Notes under the pieces: generated by a model | Database searches by the model: none | The model's input: the letters and a program-made list of their open reading frames with translations, nothing else | Told to the model about the DNA's origin: nothing | Shown: one piece after another, positions 1 to 7,312 of the stretch | Position numbering within the stretch: position 1 is the first letter of the stretch | Layout: every line of letters begins with the position of its first letter | Translations under genes and position numbers: made by a program | Source of the DNA: Chthoniobacter sp. | GTDB taxonomy: Bacteria > Verrucomicrobiota > Verrucomicrobiia > Chthoniobacterales > Chthoniobacteraceae | Reading direction: 5' to 3' | Assembly (NCBI GenBank): GCA_025352865.1 | Contig: JANXSB010000005.1 | Span: 1 to 13,368 of the forward strand | Length of the DNA: 13,368 bases

Positions 1-1361
1 GAGATGAGCACGGGGCGGTTGCCGTTGGTGCGCATCTCGGTGTGCGGGTCGATGCCTAGCGCATAGTAGATCGTCGCCGCGAGGTCGTCGGGGCGGACGG
101 GGTCTTCGGCGGGATAGGAGCCGGTCTTGTCGGACGCGCCATAGACGAAGCCGCGCTTCACGCCGCCGCCGGCGAGGAGCGTGGTGTAGCACTGCGGCCA
201 GTGGTCGCGGGAGACGTTCTTGTTGATCTGCGGGGTGCGGCCAAACTCGCCCATCCAGACGACGAGCGTGGAGTCGAGCAGGCCGCGCTGGTCGAGGTCG
301 TTGAGGAGGGTGGGGAGGGTCTGCTCGGTGATGGGGAGGTGGTATTTCTCGACGATGGGATACATGCGGGTGTTGTTGAAGCCGTGCGTGTCCCAGCCGC
401 CGCCGTCGGTGCGCTGGCCGCCGATGGAGTCGGAGAAATAGACGGTGACGAACTTGGTGCCGGCCTCGACGAGGCGGCGGGCGAGGAGGCAGCTCTGGCC
501 GTAGCTGGTGCGGCCGTAGGCTTCGCGGATGACGGCGGGTTCGGCGGAGAGGTTGAAGGCTTCGCGGAGTTTGGGCGACTGGAGCATGCCGATGGCGCGC
601 TCGTAGTAGGAGTCGAGGCCGCGGGCCTGGGCGGAGTAGTCGAGCATGCGGGCCTGCTGGTCGATGAGCTGCTGGAGGCCGCGCCGCGCCTGGAGGCGCT
701 CGAAAGGCAAGCCCTCCGGCAGGCTCAGCTCGGGCAGTGCGAAGGCGGGCGAGTTTGGATCCTGGAGGACGGTGAGCGGGTCGTGGGTTTTGCCGAGGAA
801 GCTGGCGTGCTGGCCGGGCGTGACGGAGCCGTCGCCGATCACGTACGGATACGAGATGGCAGTCGGCATTTCGCCGGGGAGCGAAGCGAACTTGTCCACG
901 ATGGAGGCGTAGCCGGGGAAGAGGTCGAGCGAATCGCGGAGGCGCTGATCGTCGGTCGGCGGGGCGTGGCCGGTGAGGGCGTAGTAGCCGGCGGAGTTGT
1001 GGTTCTTCATGGTGTGCGTCATCGAGCGGATGAGCGTGACCTTGTCCATGATCTGCGCGGTCTTCGGCAGATGCTCGGAGACTTGGATACCGTCGGCTTT
1101 GCTACTGATTGGTTTGTGCGGGCCGCGGATGCCTTCGGGCGCGTCGGGTTTCATGTCGAACATGTCGATGTGCGACGGGCCGCCCCACTGGAAAAGGAAG
1201 ATGACCGACTTCGCGCGGGCCTTGAGTTTGGTGGCGCTGGCGAGTGCTTCCGCGCGGAGCATCTGCGGCATGGCGAGGCCGAGCAGGCCGAGGCCACCGA
1301 CCTTGAGGGCGTGGCGGCGGGTCAGGGCGCGGTGAAAGTCGGGGCAGGCGAAGTCGCGCAT
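1..1361 (-). CDS. DUF1501 family protein, Tat-exported (3' end outside window)
   Basis: The reverse strand is open from an ATG at 1361 to the window edge, giving 453 codons. The N-terminus has a twin-arginine signal: R15-R16 in TRRHALKVGG, followed by a hydrophobic GLGLLGLAMP stretch, so export in folded form is expected. Family landmarks of DUF1501, an alkaline-phosphatase/sulfatase-like fold, are visible: QWGGPSHIDMFDMKP at about 58-72, a GGGWDTHGFNN block, and LVVWMGEFGRTP near the C-terminus. The last visible residues, NGNRPVLIS, resemble the usual family ending, so probably only about ten residues are missing. In Planctomycetes and Verrucomicrobia such genes often follow a cytochrome-c-like DUF1549/DUF1553 partner. 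No partner lies upstream here. The enzymatic role is unknown; a hydrolase role on sulfated or phosphorylated polymers is only inferred. No Shine-Dalgarno is seen before the ATG. Confidence 0.88.
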   Translation of the reverse strand, partial: MRDFACPDFHRALTRRHALKVGGLGLLGLAMPQMLRAEALASATKLKARAKSVIFLFQWGGPSHIDMFDMKPDAPEGIRGPHKPISSKADGIQVSEHLPKTAQIMDKVTLIRSMTHTMKNHNSAGYYALTGHAPPTDDQRLRDSLDLFPGYASIVDKFASLPGEMPTAISYPYVIGDGSVTPGQHASFLGKTHDPLTVLQDPNSPAFALPELSLPEGLPFERLQARRGLQQLIDQQARMLDYSAQARGLDSYYERAIGMLQSPKLREAFNLSAEPAVIREAYGRTSYGQSCLLARRLVEAGTKFVTVYFSDSIGGQRTDGGGWDTHGFNNTRMYPIVEKYHLPITEQTLPTLLNDLDQRGLLDSTLVVWMGEFGRTPQINKNVSRDHWPQCYTTLLAGGGVKRGFVYGASDKTGSYPAEDPVRPDDLAATIYYALGIDPHTEMRTNGNRPVLI

Positions 1362-1421
1362 GGGTGCATTGTTAATACGCGAAATGATTGGGGCTTAGAA
1401 GTTGCGCCGCAAGGCGTCGGC

Positions 1422-1638
1422 GTTGGAAAAACCTGCTGTCATCCTGAGGGGAGTTTCCGGCGGGCGCAGGCGGGCGGAAACGGAGTCGAAGGATCTCTCA
1501 CTATTTCTTCGGGGCAAGGTGGCGGTGAGATGTGCGCGGCTTCACCCGCCGCCTGCGCCCCGAAGAAATAGTGAGAGATCCTCCGACTGCGCGTCGCAAA
1601 GCCGACGCTCCGCTCAGGATGACGGCGGTTTTTCCAAC
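1422..1638. repeat. Nested long inverted repeat, 'TCATCCTGAG...AGGATC' type
   Basis: Two arms, 1422-1515 and 1557-1638, are inverted copies around a 41-nt centre. The outer 12 bp (GTTGGAAAAACC and its complement at 1627-1638) match exactly, and so do the inner 25 bp (1491-1515 against 1557-1581). Both arms carry TCATCCTGAG and AGTCG(A/G)AGGATCTCTC. The spacers inside the arms differ in sequence, yet each folds on itself: GTTTCCG/CGGAAAC at 1453-1459/1475-1481, and GCGTCG/CGACGC at 1591-1596/1603-1608. TCATCCTGAG...AGGATC repeats are known as dispersed intergenic elements that create spurious HPERSEG-like peptides in several phyla. That family link is from memory. The element lies between two divergent gene starts. 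Its function is unknown. Confidence 0.85.
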
Positions 1639-1689
1639 CGCAAAACGCCCGCAAACACGCGCCGCGCTTGCCGCAAGGCACACATGCGC

Positions 1690-1694
1690 GGAGG
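1690..1694 (+). promoter_or_regulatory. Ribosome binding site that fixes the helicase start
   Basis: GGAGG ends 11 nt before the ATG at 1706. The reading frame stays open upstream to a GTG at 1532, but that stretch is the inverted repeat and encodes repeat-derived peptide, so 1706 is preferred. This is one of few clear Shine-Dalgarno motifs in the window. Confidence 0.6.
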
Positions 1695-1705
1695 ATGCGC
1701 GGCTC

Positions 1706-3685
1706 ATGATTTCGCTTTCCGACACGCCAGGCATTTCCTTCGCCGAGAAGGTGCGGGAGATTTTCTCGGAGACGGGGCTGCTCGCGCAGGCGAAGAATTT
1801 TGAATACCGCGCGGAGCAGCAGGACATGGCCGTGGCCGTGGCGCGGGCACTGAGCGAGGAGCGGCATCTGGTGGTCGAGGCGGGGACGGGCGTGGGAAAG
1901 TCGCTGGCGTATCTGGTGCCGGCGGTGCTGTGGGCGCTGGAGCAGAAGAAGAAGGCGGTGATTTCCACCTACACGATCAACTTGCAGGAACAGCTCGTGT
2001 ACAAAGACATCCCGATTTTGCAGAAAGTCCTGCCCGTCCAGTTCGAGGCGATGCTGTGGAAAGGGCGCGGCAATTTCCTCTGCCCGCTGCGGCTGGAGCG
2101 GGCGCGGCAGAATGCGGGCGAGCTTTTCACTTCGCCGGAGCAGGCGGAGCTGGATCGCATCTGGCAATGGGCGCAGACCACGAAGGACGGGACGCTCAGC
2201 GATTTCGCGGTGGAGCCGGATTCGCATGTGTGGTCGCTGGTGTGCAGCGAGCAGCACATCTGCACGGCGAAAGGGTGCGGGACGAATCCGAAGTGCTTTT
2301 ACCAGGCGGCGCGGAAGCGTCTGCTGACAGCGGATGTGGTGGTGATGAATCACACGCTCTTCTTTATGAATCTCGGCGGGCTCGCGGAGCAGGAGGAAGG
2401 GAGCGGGTATTTGTTTGCCAATGACTTCGTGATCTTCGACGAGGCGCACACGGTCGAGGGCGTGGCGGGGAAAATGATCGGACTCGGGGTGTCGCAATAC
2501 GGGCTGCGGTATGCGCTGCGGCGGCTCTACAATCCGGAGACGAAGAAGGGCCTGTTTCAGGTGCATCGCAATGTGGACGGGGTGAAGGCGACGGCGGAAT
2601 TGCTGCTCAAGGTGGACACGTTTTTCGACAAGGTGGGGACGCGCGCGGATTTCAAAAAGGGGCGCGAGTTCCGCGTGCGGCAGCCGGATTTCGTGGAGGA
2701 CTCGCTGACCGCGGAGCTGGCAAAAGTGCAGACGCTGGTGGTGCAGACGCTCAAAGGAATGGAGGACGAAATCGCGAAGGCGGAGCTGCAGGACCTCGGC
2801 CGCCGGCTGCGCGATGCGCGCGGGGGCATCGCGACCTTTTTGAAACAGGACGCGGAGGATCATGTGTACTGGGTGGAGCGCACGGGGAAGACCCAGCAGT
2901 TCCACGCGCTGCACGCCGCGCCGGTGGATGTGGCCGCGCATCTGCGCGCGCTGCTTTTCCGCGACGACCACTGCTGCGTGATGACGAGCGCGACGCTCTC
3001 GGTGGGCAGCGCGGCGCTGGATTATTTCCGCACGCGCGTCGGCGCGGACGAGGTGGAGGCGCGGCAGATTGGAAGCCCGTTCGACTACGAGCGGCAGATG
3101 CGGCTCTACATCACACGCAAGATGCCCGACCCGCGCGACGCCGGCTACGAGGCCGCGCTCGCCGAGCGCATCGAGCATTTCATCGGCATGACGAAAGGCC
3201 GCGCGTTCGTTCTTTTCACCAGCTACAAAACGATGTCCGCCCTCGCCTCCGCGCTCCGCGAGCGGCTGGACGATCTCGACTACAAACTGCTCGTCCAGGG
3301 CGAGGGCCTGCCACGGCACCGGCTGCTCTCCGAGTTCAAACGCAACGACCGGCATGTGCTGTTCGGGACGGAGAGTTTTTGGAGCGGCGTGGACGTGCCC
3401 GGCGAGGCACTGTCGAACGTCATCATCACGCGCCTCCCCTTCTCCGTCCCCGACCACCCGCTCATCGAAGCGCGTCTCGAACTGATCGAGGCGCAGGGCG
3501 GCGATCCCTTTTCCGAATACTCGCTGCCCGAGGCGATTCTGAAACTTCGCCAGGGTGTTGGCCGCCTCATCCGCACGCGGCAGGACAGCGGCATCGTCGT
3601 CATCCTCGACCCGCGCGTGCTGACGAAAAACTACGGCTCCGCGTTTTTGAAAGCCCTGCCGAAGTGCCCGGTGGAGATCGTCTAA
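1706..3685 (+). CDS. dinG: ATP-dependent DNA helicase, DinG/XPD family with Fe-S cluster
   Basis: This 659-aa superfamily 2 helicase of the DinG/YoaA/XPD group is expected to unwind DNA 5' to 3' and to act in DNA repair or R-loop and damage processing. Visible motifs, in order: YRAEQQ at 34-39, Walker A AGTGVGKS at 59-66, DEAH at 245-248, MTSATLS at 426-432, FGTESFWSGVDVPG at 553-566, and the motif VI arginine finger block QGVGRLIR at 616-623. Four cysteines, C126, C186, C191 and C197, have the 5- and 6-residue spacings of the E. coli DinG cluster (C194, C199, C205) and should bind a 4Fe-4S centre. There is no N-terminal exonuclease domain as in the Bacillus version. The gene stands alone: the nested repeat lies just upstream, and a convergent gene ends 35 bp downstream. 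DinG versus YoaA was not resolved. Confidence 0.93.
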   Translation: MISLSDTPGISFAEKVREIFSETGLLAQAKNFEYRAEQQDMAVAVARALSEERHLVVEAGTGVGKSLAYLVPAVLWALEQKKKAVISTYTINLQEQLVYKDIPILQKVLPVQFEAMLWKGRGNFLCPLRLERARQNAGELFTSPEQAELDRIWQWAQTTKDGTLSDFAVEPDSHVWSLVCSEQHICTAKGCGTNPKCFYQAARKRLLTADVVVMNHTLFFMNLGGLAEQEEGSGYLFANDFVIFDEAHTVEGVAGKMIGLGVSQYGLRYALRRLYNPETKKGLFQVHRNVDGVKATAELLLKVDTFFDKVGTRADFKKGREFRVRQPDFVEDSLTAELAKVQTLVVQTLKGMEDEIAKAELQDLGRRLRDARGGIATFLKQDAEDHVYWVERTGKTQQFHALHAAPVDVAAHLRALLFRDDHCCVMTSATLSVGSAALDYFRTRVGADEVEARQIGSPFDYERQMRLYITRKMPDPRDAGYEAALAERIEHFIGMTKGRAFVLFTSYKTMSALASALRERLDDLDYKLLVQGEGLPRHRLLSEFKRNDRHVLFGTESFWSGVDVPGEALSNVIITRLPFSVPDHPLIEARLELIEAQGGDPFSEYSLPEAILKLRQGVGRLIRTRQDSGIVVILDPRVLTKNYGSAFLKALPKCPVEIV

Positions 3686-3720
3686 GCGGCGCTCCCTTCA
3701 AGAATCCAAACTTAACCACT

Positions 3721-3866
3721 TCATTCCGTCCCGAGCGCGCTCTCTCCGGTCAGTTCCTCGATCCCCCTCGCCAGCTCCGCCGCCTCACTTTCCAGCAGCC
3801 CCAGCTCCTTCTCCAAAGCCTCGACGTGCCGCTTCACCGTCTCGTCGAAAAACGCCGGGGTCTGGC
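3721..3866 (-). pseudogene. Probable out-of-frame 3' end of the NRAMP-like gene
   Basis: After the annotated stop of the transporter, a frame shifted by one base continues to a TGA at 3721-3723. It encodes QTPAFFDETVKRHVEALEKE, then GLLESEAAELARGIEELTG and a short end: a charged, leucine-spaced segment likely to form a coiled coil. Inserting one base near 3858-3866 would join it smoothly (LLRNYA then QTPAFFDE), whereas the in-frame ending RPRRFSTRR looks random. I infer a one-base deletion or a base-calling error. Programmed frameshifting is possible but no classical slippery heptamer is seen. The peptide's family is not recognised. Confidence 0.5.
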
Positions 3867-5423
3867 ATAGTTGCGCAGCAGCTCTTCGTGCGGCGGCACA
3901 GTCGCAAGTGGGCCAGTTCCATCGAGATCAATGAGACGCAGTTCTCTCATATCATCAGATAAGAACCATTCGGGCCATTCGCCTTCAGGACGGCGAAGTA
4001 AATCGAAAGCCAAACCGCGTGCGAGAAGCGTCGCGTGTTCCGAACTGAGATCAACTAAGCAAGATTTGTGATGCCCAGCGTCCCACCATTCGATGAACAT
4101 TCCTGCTCCGATTGTTCGGGGCATAGGGGACTCGAAAGCGAGCCAAGGCTGAAGTGGCAGGGGCCGGGACTGCCTGCCCATCACCTTTTTGTTATTCGAG
4201 ACGAGCATGATGATGACGAGGAGCGGCGGAGCGAGGATGCCGTTCAAAACTGCCGTTAGGAAGAGAGCGCGCATGGGGTTGATGCCAATGAGGTCAATGG
4301 CTACGCCGACAAGCGTGCAGGCGACGATGATGGCGTAGAAGCGCTTGGCATGATGCGGCTTCTTGTCGAGGCCGTGCTCCCATCCCAATGCCTCACACAC
4401 CGCATAGCCGGTGGAGCCGGTGAGCACCGGCACGGCGAGGAAACCGGAGCCGATGATCCCGAGCGCAAAGAGCAGAAACGCGCCTTTTCCCGCGATGGGT
4501 TCAAGGGCTTTGGCCGCGTCGGTCGCGGTCTCAATCTGCGTCTGGCCGGAAGCGTGCAACGTGGCCGCGGTGGCGAGGATGACGAAGTAAAAGACGATGT
4601 TGGCAAACAGCATTCCAATGTTCACGTCGAGTGCGGCGAATTTCAGTTCCTCGTCGGTGGCACCTTCTCGTTGCTGTTCAGTCACACGGCCTGCGCTGAT
4701 TTCTTCTTCGACTTCCTGGCTCGCCTGCCAAAAGAAAAGGTAGGGCGAGATCGTGGTGCCGAGGATCGCGACCAGCGTGGTGAGGAAAGCGTGGTTGAGT
4801 TCGAGGTGCGGGACGAAGGTGCCGCGCAGCACGTCGCCGAGGTTGGGCTTCGAGAGAAACGCCGCGCCGATGTAGGCGAAAAGCGCGAGCGTCAGCCATT
4901 TGAAGATGTTCGCGATGAGGCGGTAGTTGCCCCAAATCTGAAACGCCATGACGACTCCGGCGATGGCGATGAGCAGCAAGACTGTCGGCACATGAACGAA
5001 CAACTGAAACGCCGCCGCGATCGCCCCCATGTCCGCGCCGGCATTGATGGTGTTGGCGACAATGAGGCAGAGCATCGCCGGGTAAAGAATCCAGCGGGAG
5101 TAATGCTTGCGCAGCACGCGCCCGAGCCCGTCGCCACTGACCATGCCGATCTTCGCGCAGATGTATTGGATCGTCGCCATGAGCGGCAGCGAGGCGGGCG
5201 CAGTCCAGAGGGTGGAAAATCCGAGAGATGCGCCAGCCGTCGAATAAGTGGCAATGCCCGAGGGATCATCGTCCGACGCGCCGGTAATCAGGCCCGGCCC
5301 GAGGAGACTGAAAAACTTGCGCAAGCCCGTTTGCTTTTTTGCCCCCGCCGCTTCGAGCGTAGCGGTTCCGCCAGCCGGTTCTTTATGGGGGATGGTTGGG
5401 GAATGCTTGGACGGCTGACTCAT
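3834..5423 (-). CDS. NRAMP-related divalent metal transporter with unusual C-terminal tail
   Basis: This 529-aa multi-spanning inner-membrane protein matches the NRAMP-related branch marked by DDDPSGIATY in the first membrane helix (residues 51-60), instead of the classical DPGN. Helix 6 reads TTISPYLFFW (223-232) in place of the MPH motif, so substrate choice may differ from Mn/Fe importers. WQASQEVEE (232-240) and LGIIGSGFLAVPVL (321-334) are further blocks I associate with this branch. The hydrophobic core ends near residue 410. Where related proteins as I recall them have a last helix, this one has about 110 soluble residues (MPRTIGAGMFIEWWD onward) of unknown family, encoded by DNA of about 52% GC against about 62% nearby. 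The start is the ATG at 5423, with GAGG (5430-5433) six bases upstream; a TTG at 5435 is less likely. It lies 61 bp after the porin gene on the same strand, so cotranscription is plausible. Confidence 0.85.
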   Translation of the reverse strand: MSQPSKHSPTIPHKEPAGGTATLEAAGAKKQTGLRKFFSLLGPGLITGASDDDPSGIATYSTAGASLGFSTLWTAPASLPLMATIQYICAKIGMVSGDGLGRVLRKHYSRWILYPAMLCLIVANTINAGADMGAIAAAFQLFVHVPTVLLLIAIAGVVMAFQIWGNYRLIANIFKWLTLALFAYIGAAFLSKPNLGDVLRGTFVPHLELNHAFLTTLVAILGTTISPYLFFWQASQEVEEEISAGRVTEQQREGATDEELKFAALDVNIGMLFANIVFYFVILATAATLHASGQTQIETATDAAKALEPIAGKGAFLLFALGIIGSGFLAVPVLTGSTGYAVCEALGWEHGLDKKPHHAKRFYAIIVACTLVGVAIDLIGINPMRALFLTAVLNGILAPPLLVIIMLVSNNKKVMGRQSRPLPLQPWLAFESPMPRTIGAGMFIEWWDAGHHKSCLVDLSSEHATLLARGLAFDLLRRPEGEWPEWFLSDDMRELRLIDLDGTGPLATVPPHEELLRNYARPRRFSTRR

Positions 5424-5484
5424 GGGTTGCCTCAAGAATCGCTTTTACCGAACGCCTCGGCTGCGCAAATCCGAGAGGCCAGCG

Positions 5485-6936
5485 CTAAAACGCGATGTTC
5501 GTCCGCACGCCGAGGATGAAGGCGTTGCCGTAGTCCTTCGTGCCGCCGGGTTGGAGGACGTATTGCGCGTGCGGCTGGATCGAAAGCCACGGCGCGGCCT
5601 GGTAGCGATAGACGAGTTCGATGGTCGCCTCGAAGTCCGGGACGCTGAGGGAAGTGTGCTCGCGCCGATTGGCGTCGCGCACGGCGGAGGCGACGCGGTC
5701 GCTAATCTTGAGGAACTCCGCGCCGAGGGCGATGGCGTCGTCGTCGCGGCCGGGGATCGCGCCGCGCCAGTGCAGGCCGCCCTCGATCGAGAACGCGAGG
5801 AAGTTGCGGTCCGGTGGCATCCAGACGGCATGGGCAAAGGCCCCCAGGCCTTGCGTGGCGCAGCCCGCTTCCCGGCAGATCTCCTGCTCGATGTTCAGGT
5901 AGAGCGCGTAGTTTGCTCCGCGATTGCGCGCTGTGGCGGGCGCGAGGGACGAACCCACGGCCGAAAGGGTCGCGTCGTAGATGTCCGCGAAATCGTCGGT
6001 GTGCCGAAGGAAGCCGGCTTCATAGCTGCCCGCGAGGCCGCGCTGCGGAACGACCGGTGCGGCGGGAGCCCCGGGCGCCCGGGCATCGGCCGCTGTGTGC
6101 GTCGCGGACGCTTCCTCCTCCGGCACCTGATTGAAGCGGTAGCTCATCTCGCCGACGAAGAGCGCGCCTTCGGCCGGCCGGAGCGCCCAATGGGTGCCGT
6201 GACGGTTGAACTCCGTGGAAACCGCCGCGTTTGGAGACGGATCCGGCGTCAGTCCCGGCACCGGGTTACCATCGAAGACCGCGGCCTGAATGGCGAAGCC
6301 CCCGACCGGCCCGAGGCGCACGCGGAGGCCCGGCGCGGCATTGGGAAAAATGGGCATCGGCAGATTCGCGCTCAACGCCCCCGGCACGCCAAAACCGCTC
6401 TGCACGAACAAGCCGCCGTAGGCGTCGAGCACGGCGAATTCCGAATCGAACGTGATCTGCCCTGCGCGCAGCGAGAAGCGGTCTTCAAAAAAAGTCTGCT
6501 CCACCCACAGCTCGTAGAGCCGATACGTGTCGTAAGCCTCGATATTGCTGAACGTGCCGATGTCTCCGACGTAGTTCGCCGAGCCGTTTTCGCCGTGCGG
6601 GTAGAAGCCATTGACGTGAAAGTGACCGCCTTTCCAGCCGACGAGTTTTTCCAAATCAATGTCCGTCCCGAGATCGAGGAAGCCGTTGTACAACACCCCG
6701 CGTTTGATCCCCCCGGAGACGACGCCGATGGGGTCGGCAGCATAAGTGAAATTGAAAACGACGCCGCGATCCGAAAGCTGCGTGCGAAGGCCGCCCCAGT
6801 CGCCCGTGGCGTATTCTTGCTCCCAAAGCGACTGCATCCGCGGGTTCAGCACAGGTGCATCGCCAGCGCGCAGCCCTGCGCCCGAGAGCAAGAGCGGCCC
6901 GAGGATGATCGCCAGACTCGAAGCAACTCGGCGCAT
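5485..6936 (-). CDS. OprB-type carbohydrate-selective porin
   Basis: This 483-aa outer-membrane beta-barrel is of the OprB family, which passes sugars and similar small solutes. Residues 1-24 form a Sec signal peptide (RR, then a SSLAIILGPLLLSGAG core, cleavage probably after LRA). The mature start SLWEQEYATGDWGGLRTQLSDRG (37-59) is the typical OprB opening. GGLFVQSGFGVPGALSANLPMPIFP (174-198), YELWVEQTFFEDRFSLRAGQ (141-160) and alternating hydrophobic strands follow. The protein ends in phenylalanine (GVRTNIAF), as expected for insertion by the BAM machinery. An Ala/Pro-rich stretch at about 272-298 (EEEASATHTAADARAPGAPA) probably forms a surface loop. The ATG at 6936 has no Shine-Dalgarno and lies 11 nt from a candidate -10 box, suggesting a very short or absent leader. 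The real solute is unknown. Confidence 0.9.
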   Translation of the reverse strand: MRRVASSLAIILGPLLLSGAGLRAGDAPVLNPRMQSLWEQEYATGDWGGLRTQLSDRGVVFNFTYAADPIGVVSGGIKRGVLYNGFLDLGTDIDLEKLVGWKGGHFHVNGFYPHGENGSANYVGDIGTFSNIEAYDTYRLYELWVEQTFFEDRFSLRAGQITFDSEFAVLDAYGGLFVQSGFGVPGALSANLPMPIFPNAAPGLRVRLGPVGGFAIQAAVFDGNPVPGLTPDPSPNAAVSTEFNRHGTHWALRPAEGALFVGEMSYRFNQVPEEEASATHTAADARAPGAPAAPVVPQRGLAGSYEAGFLRHTDDFADIYDATLSAVGSSLAPATARNRGANYALYLNIEQEICREAGCATQGLGAFAHAVWMPPDRNFLAFSIEGGLHWRGAIPGRDDDAIALGAEFLKISDRVASAVRDANRREHTSLSVPDFEATIELVYRYQAAPWLSIQPHAQYVLQPGGTKDYGNAFILGVRTNIAF

Positions 6937-6947
6937 GTGTGCCGCGT

Positions 6948-6976
6948 CTTAAACACCTGCCGCGAGAACTTGGCAA
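6948..6976 (-). promoter_or_regulatory. Candidate sigma70-like promoter of the porin gene
   Basis: On the reverse strand, TTGCCA (6971-6976) and TTTAAG (6948-6953) stand 17 bp apart, matching 5/6 and 4/6 of the consensus boxes. The ATG is 11 nt past the -10 box, so transcription would start about 3-5 nt before it. The -35 box lies inside the palindrome at 6967-7006. This is pattern matching only. Confidence 0.35.
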
Positions 6977-7006
6977 GCCTGCGCGACCCGGATCGCGCGC
7001 CAAGTT
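6967..7006. promoter_or_regulatory. Two-step palindrome overlapping the porin -35 box
   Basis: AACTTGGC (6967-6974) pairs with GCCAAGTT (6999-7006). Inside it GCGCGA (6981-6986) pairs with TCGCGC (6993-6998), leaving a 6-nt bulge and a 6-nt loop. A third AACTTGG copy sits at 7013-7019. On the + strand the stem is followed by five T residues, like an intrinsic terminator, but no + strand gene ends there. It could be an operator for the divergent porin genes, or an RNA hairpin. Confidence 0.45.
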
Positions 7007-7312
7007 TTTGGGAACTTGGTGGTAGTTCAGGTGCGGTTGTGGGTGGCGAATTTTTCCCACGGACGACTCCAAAATGTCGTCTTTTGCGCGCCTGCCACGC
7101 GCACCCGGCCTCACTTAGGATTTTTGCGGAAAATCTTTCCACCTTTGGGCCATGCGGAAATCCAGAGAAGGGCCCGGCTGCTCCGCAGCGCGGAGATAGT
7201 TATTCACAAAAAGCTCTTGCAGCGTGGCAGACCGATTGCTAAGAACGCGCCGCCGACCAAAAAACGGCAACCACCTAAAACCAACCAAGAAAACAAACAA
7301 GAAAGACCAACC
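7007..7312. other. Divergent intergenic region without a gene
   Basis: About 300 bp before the TorF-like gene hold no convincing reading frame. The last 55 bp are A/C-rich with recurring ACCAACC and AACAAAC words and no Shine-Dalgarno, an unstructured leader compatible with initiation on an A-rich 5' UTR. I could not place a promoter for the + strand gene with any confidence. Confidence 0.5.

Noticed and set aside
201..1571. 456-codon + strand frame over the DUF1501 gene and the repeat
   Set aside because: It is a shadow of the DUF1501 gene, ending in the repeat-derived HPEGS-type peptide.
1491..1581. The 25-bp perfect stem as an intrinsic terminator or CRISPR-like repeat
   Set aside because: It sits between two gene starts rather than ends, has a 41-nt loop and no U-tract, and there is no array of regularly spaced copies.
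1532..1705. N-terminal extension of the helicase from a GTG at 1532
   Set aside because: The residues come from the inverted repeat and lack conservation features. An ATG at 1706 follows a good GGAGG.
1439..3457. 672-codon open frame on the - strand opposite the helicase gene
   Set aside because: It is the antisense shadow of a high-GC gene. The peptide is rich in His, Arg and Pro with no domain, while the + strand shows the complete helicase motif set.
4350..5519. 389-codon + strand frame opposite the transporter
   Set aside because: It has low complexity (Arg/Glu/Gly/Asp-rich), no motif, and the other strand encodes a clear membrane protein.
5422..7242. 606-codon + strand frame opposite the OprB gene
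   Set aside because: It is an antisense shadow, with composition driven by the codon bias of the porin gene and no recognisable domain.
7205..7245. TTGCAG-17-TAAGAA as a promoter for the TorF-like gene
   Set aside because: Only about three of six consensus matches in each box, which is not better than background.
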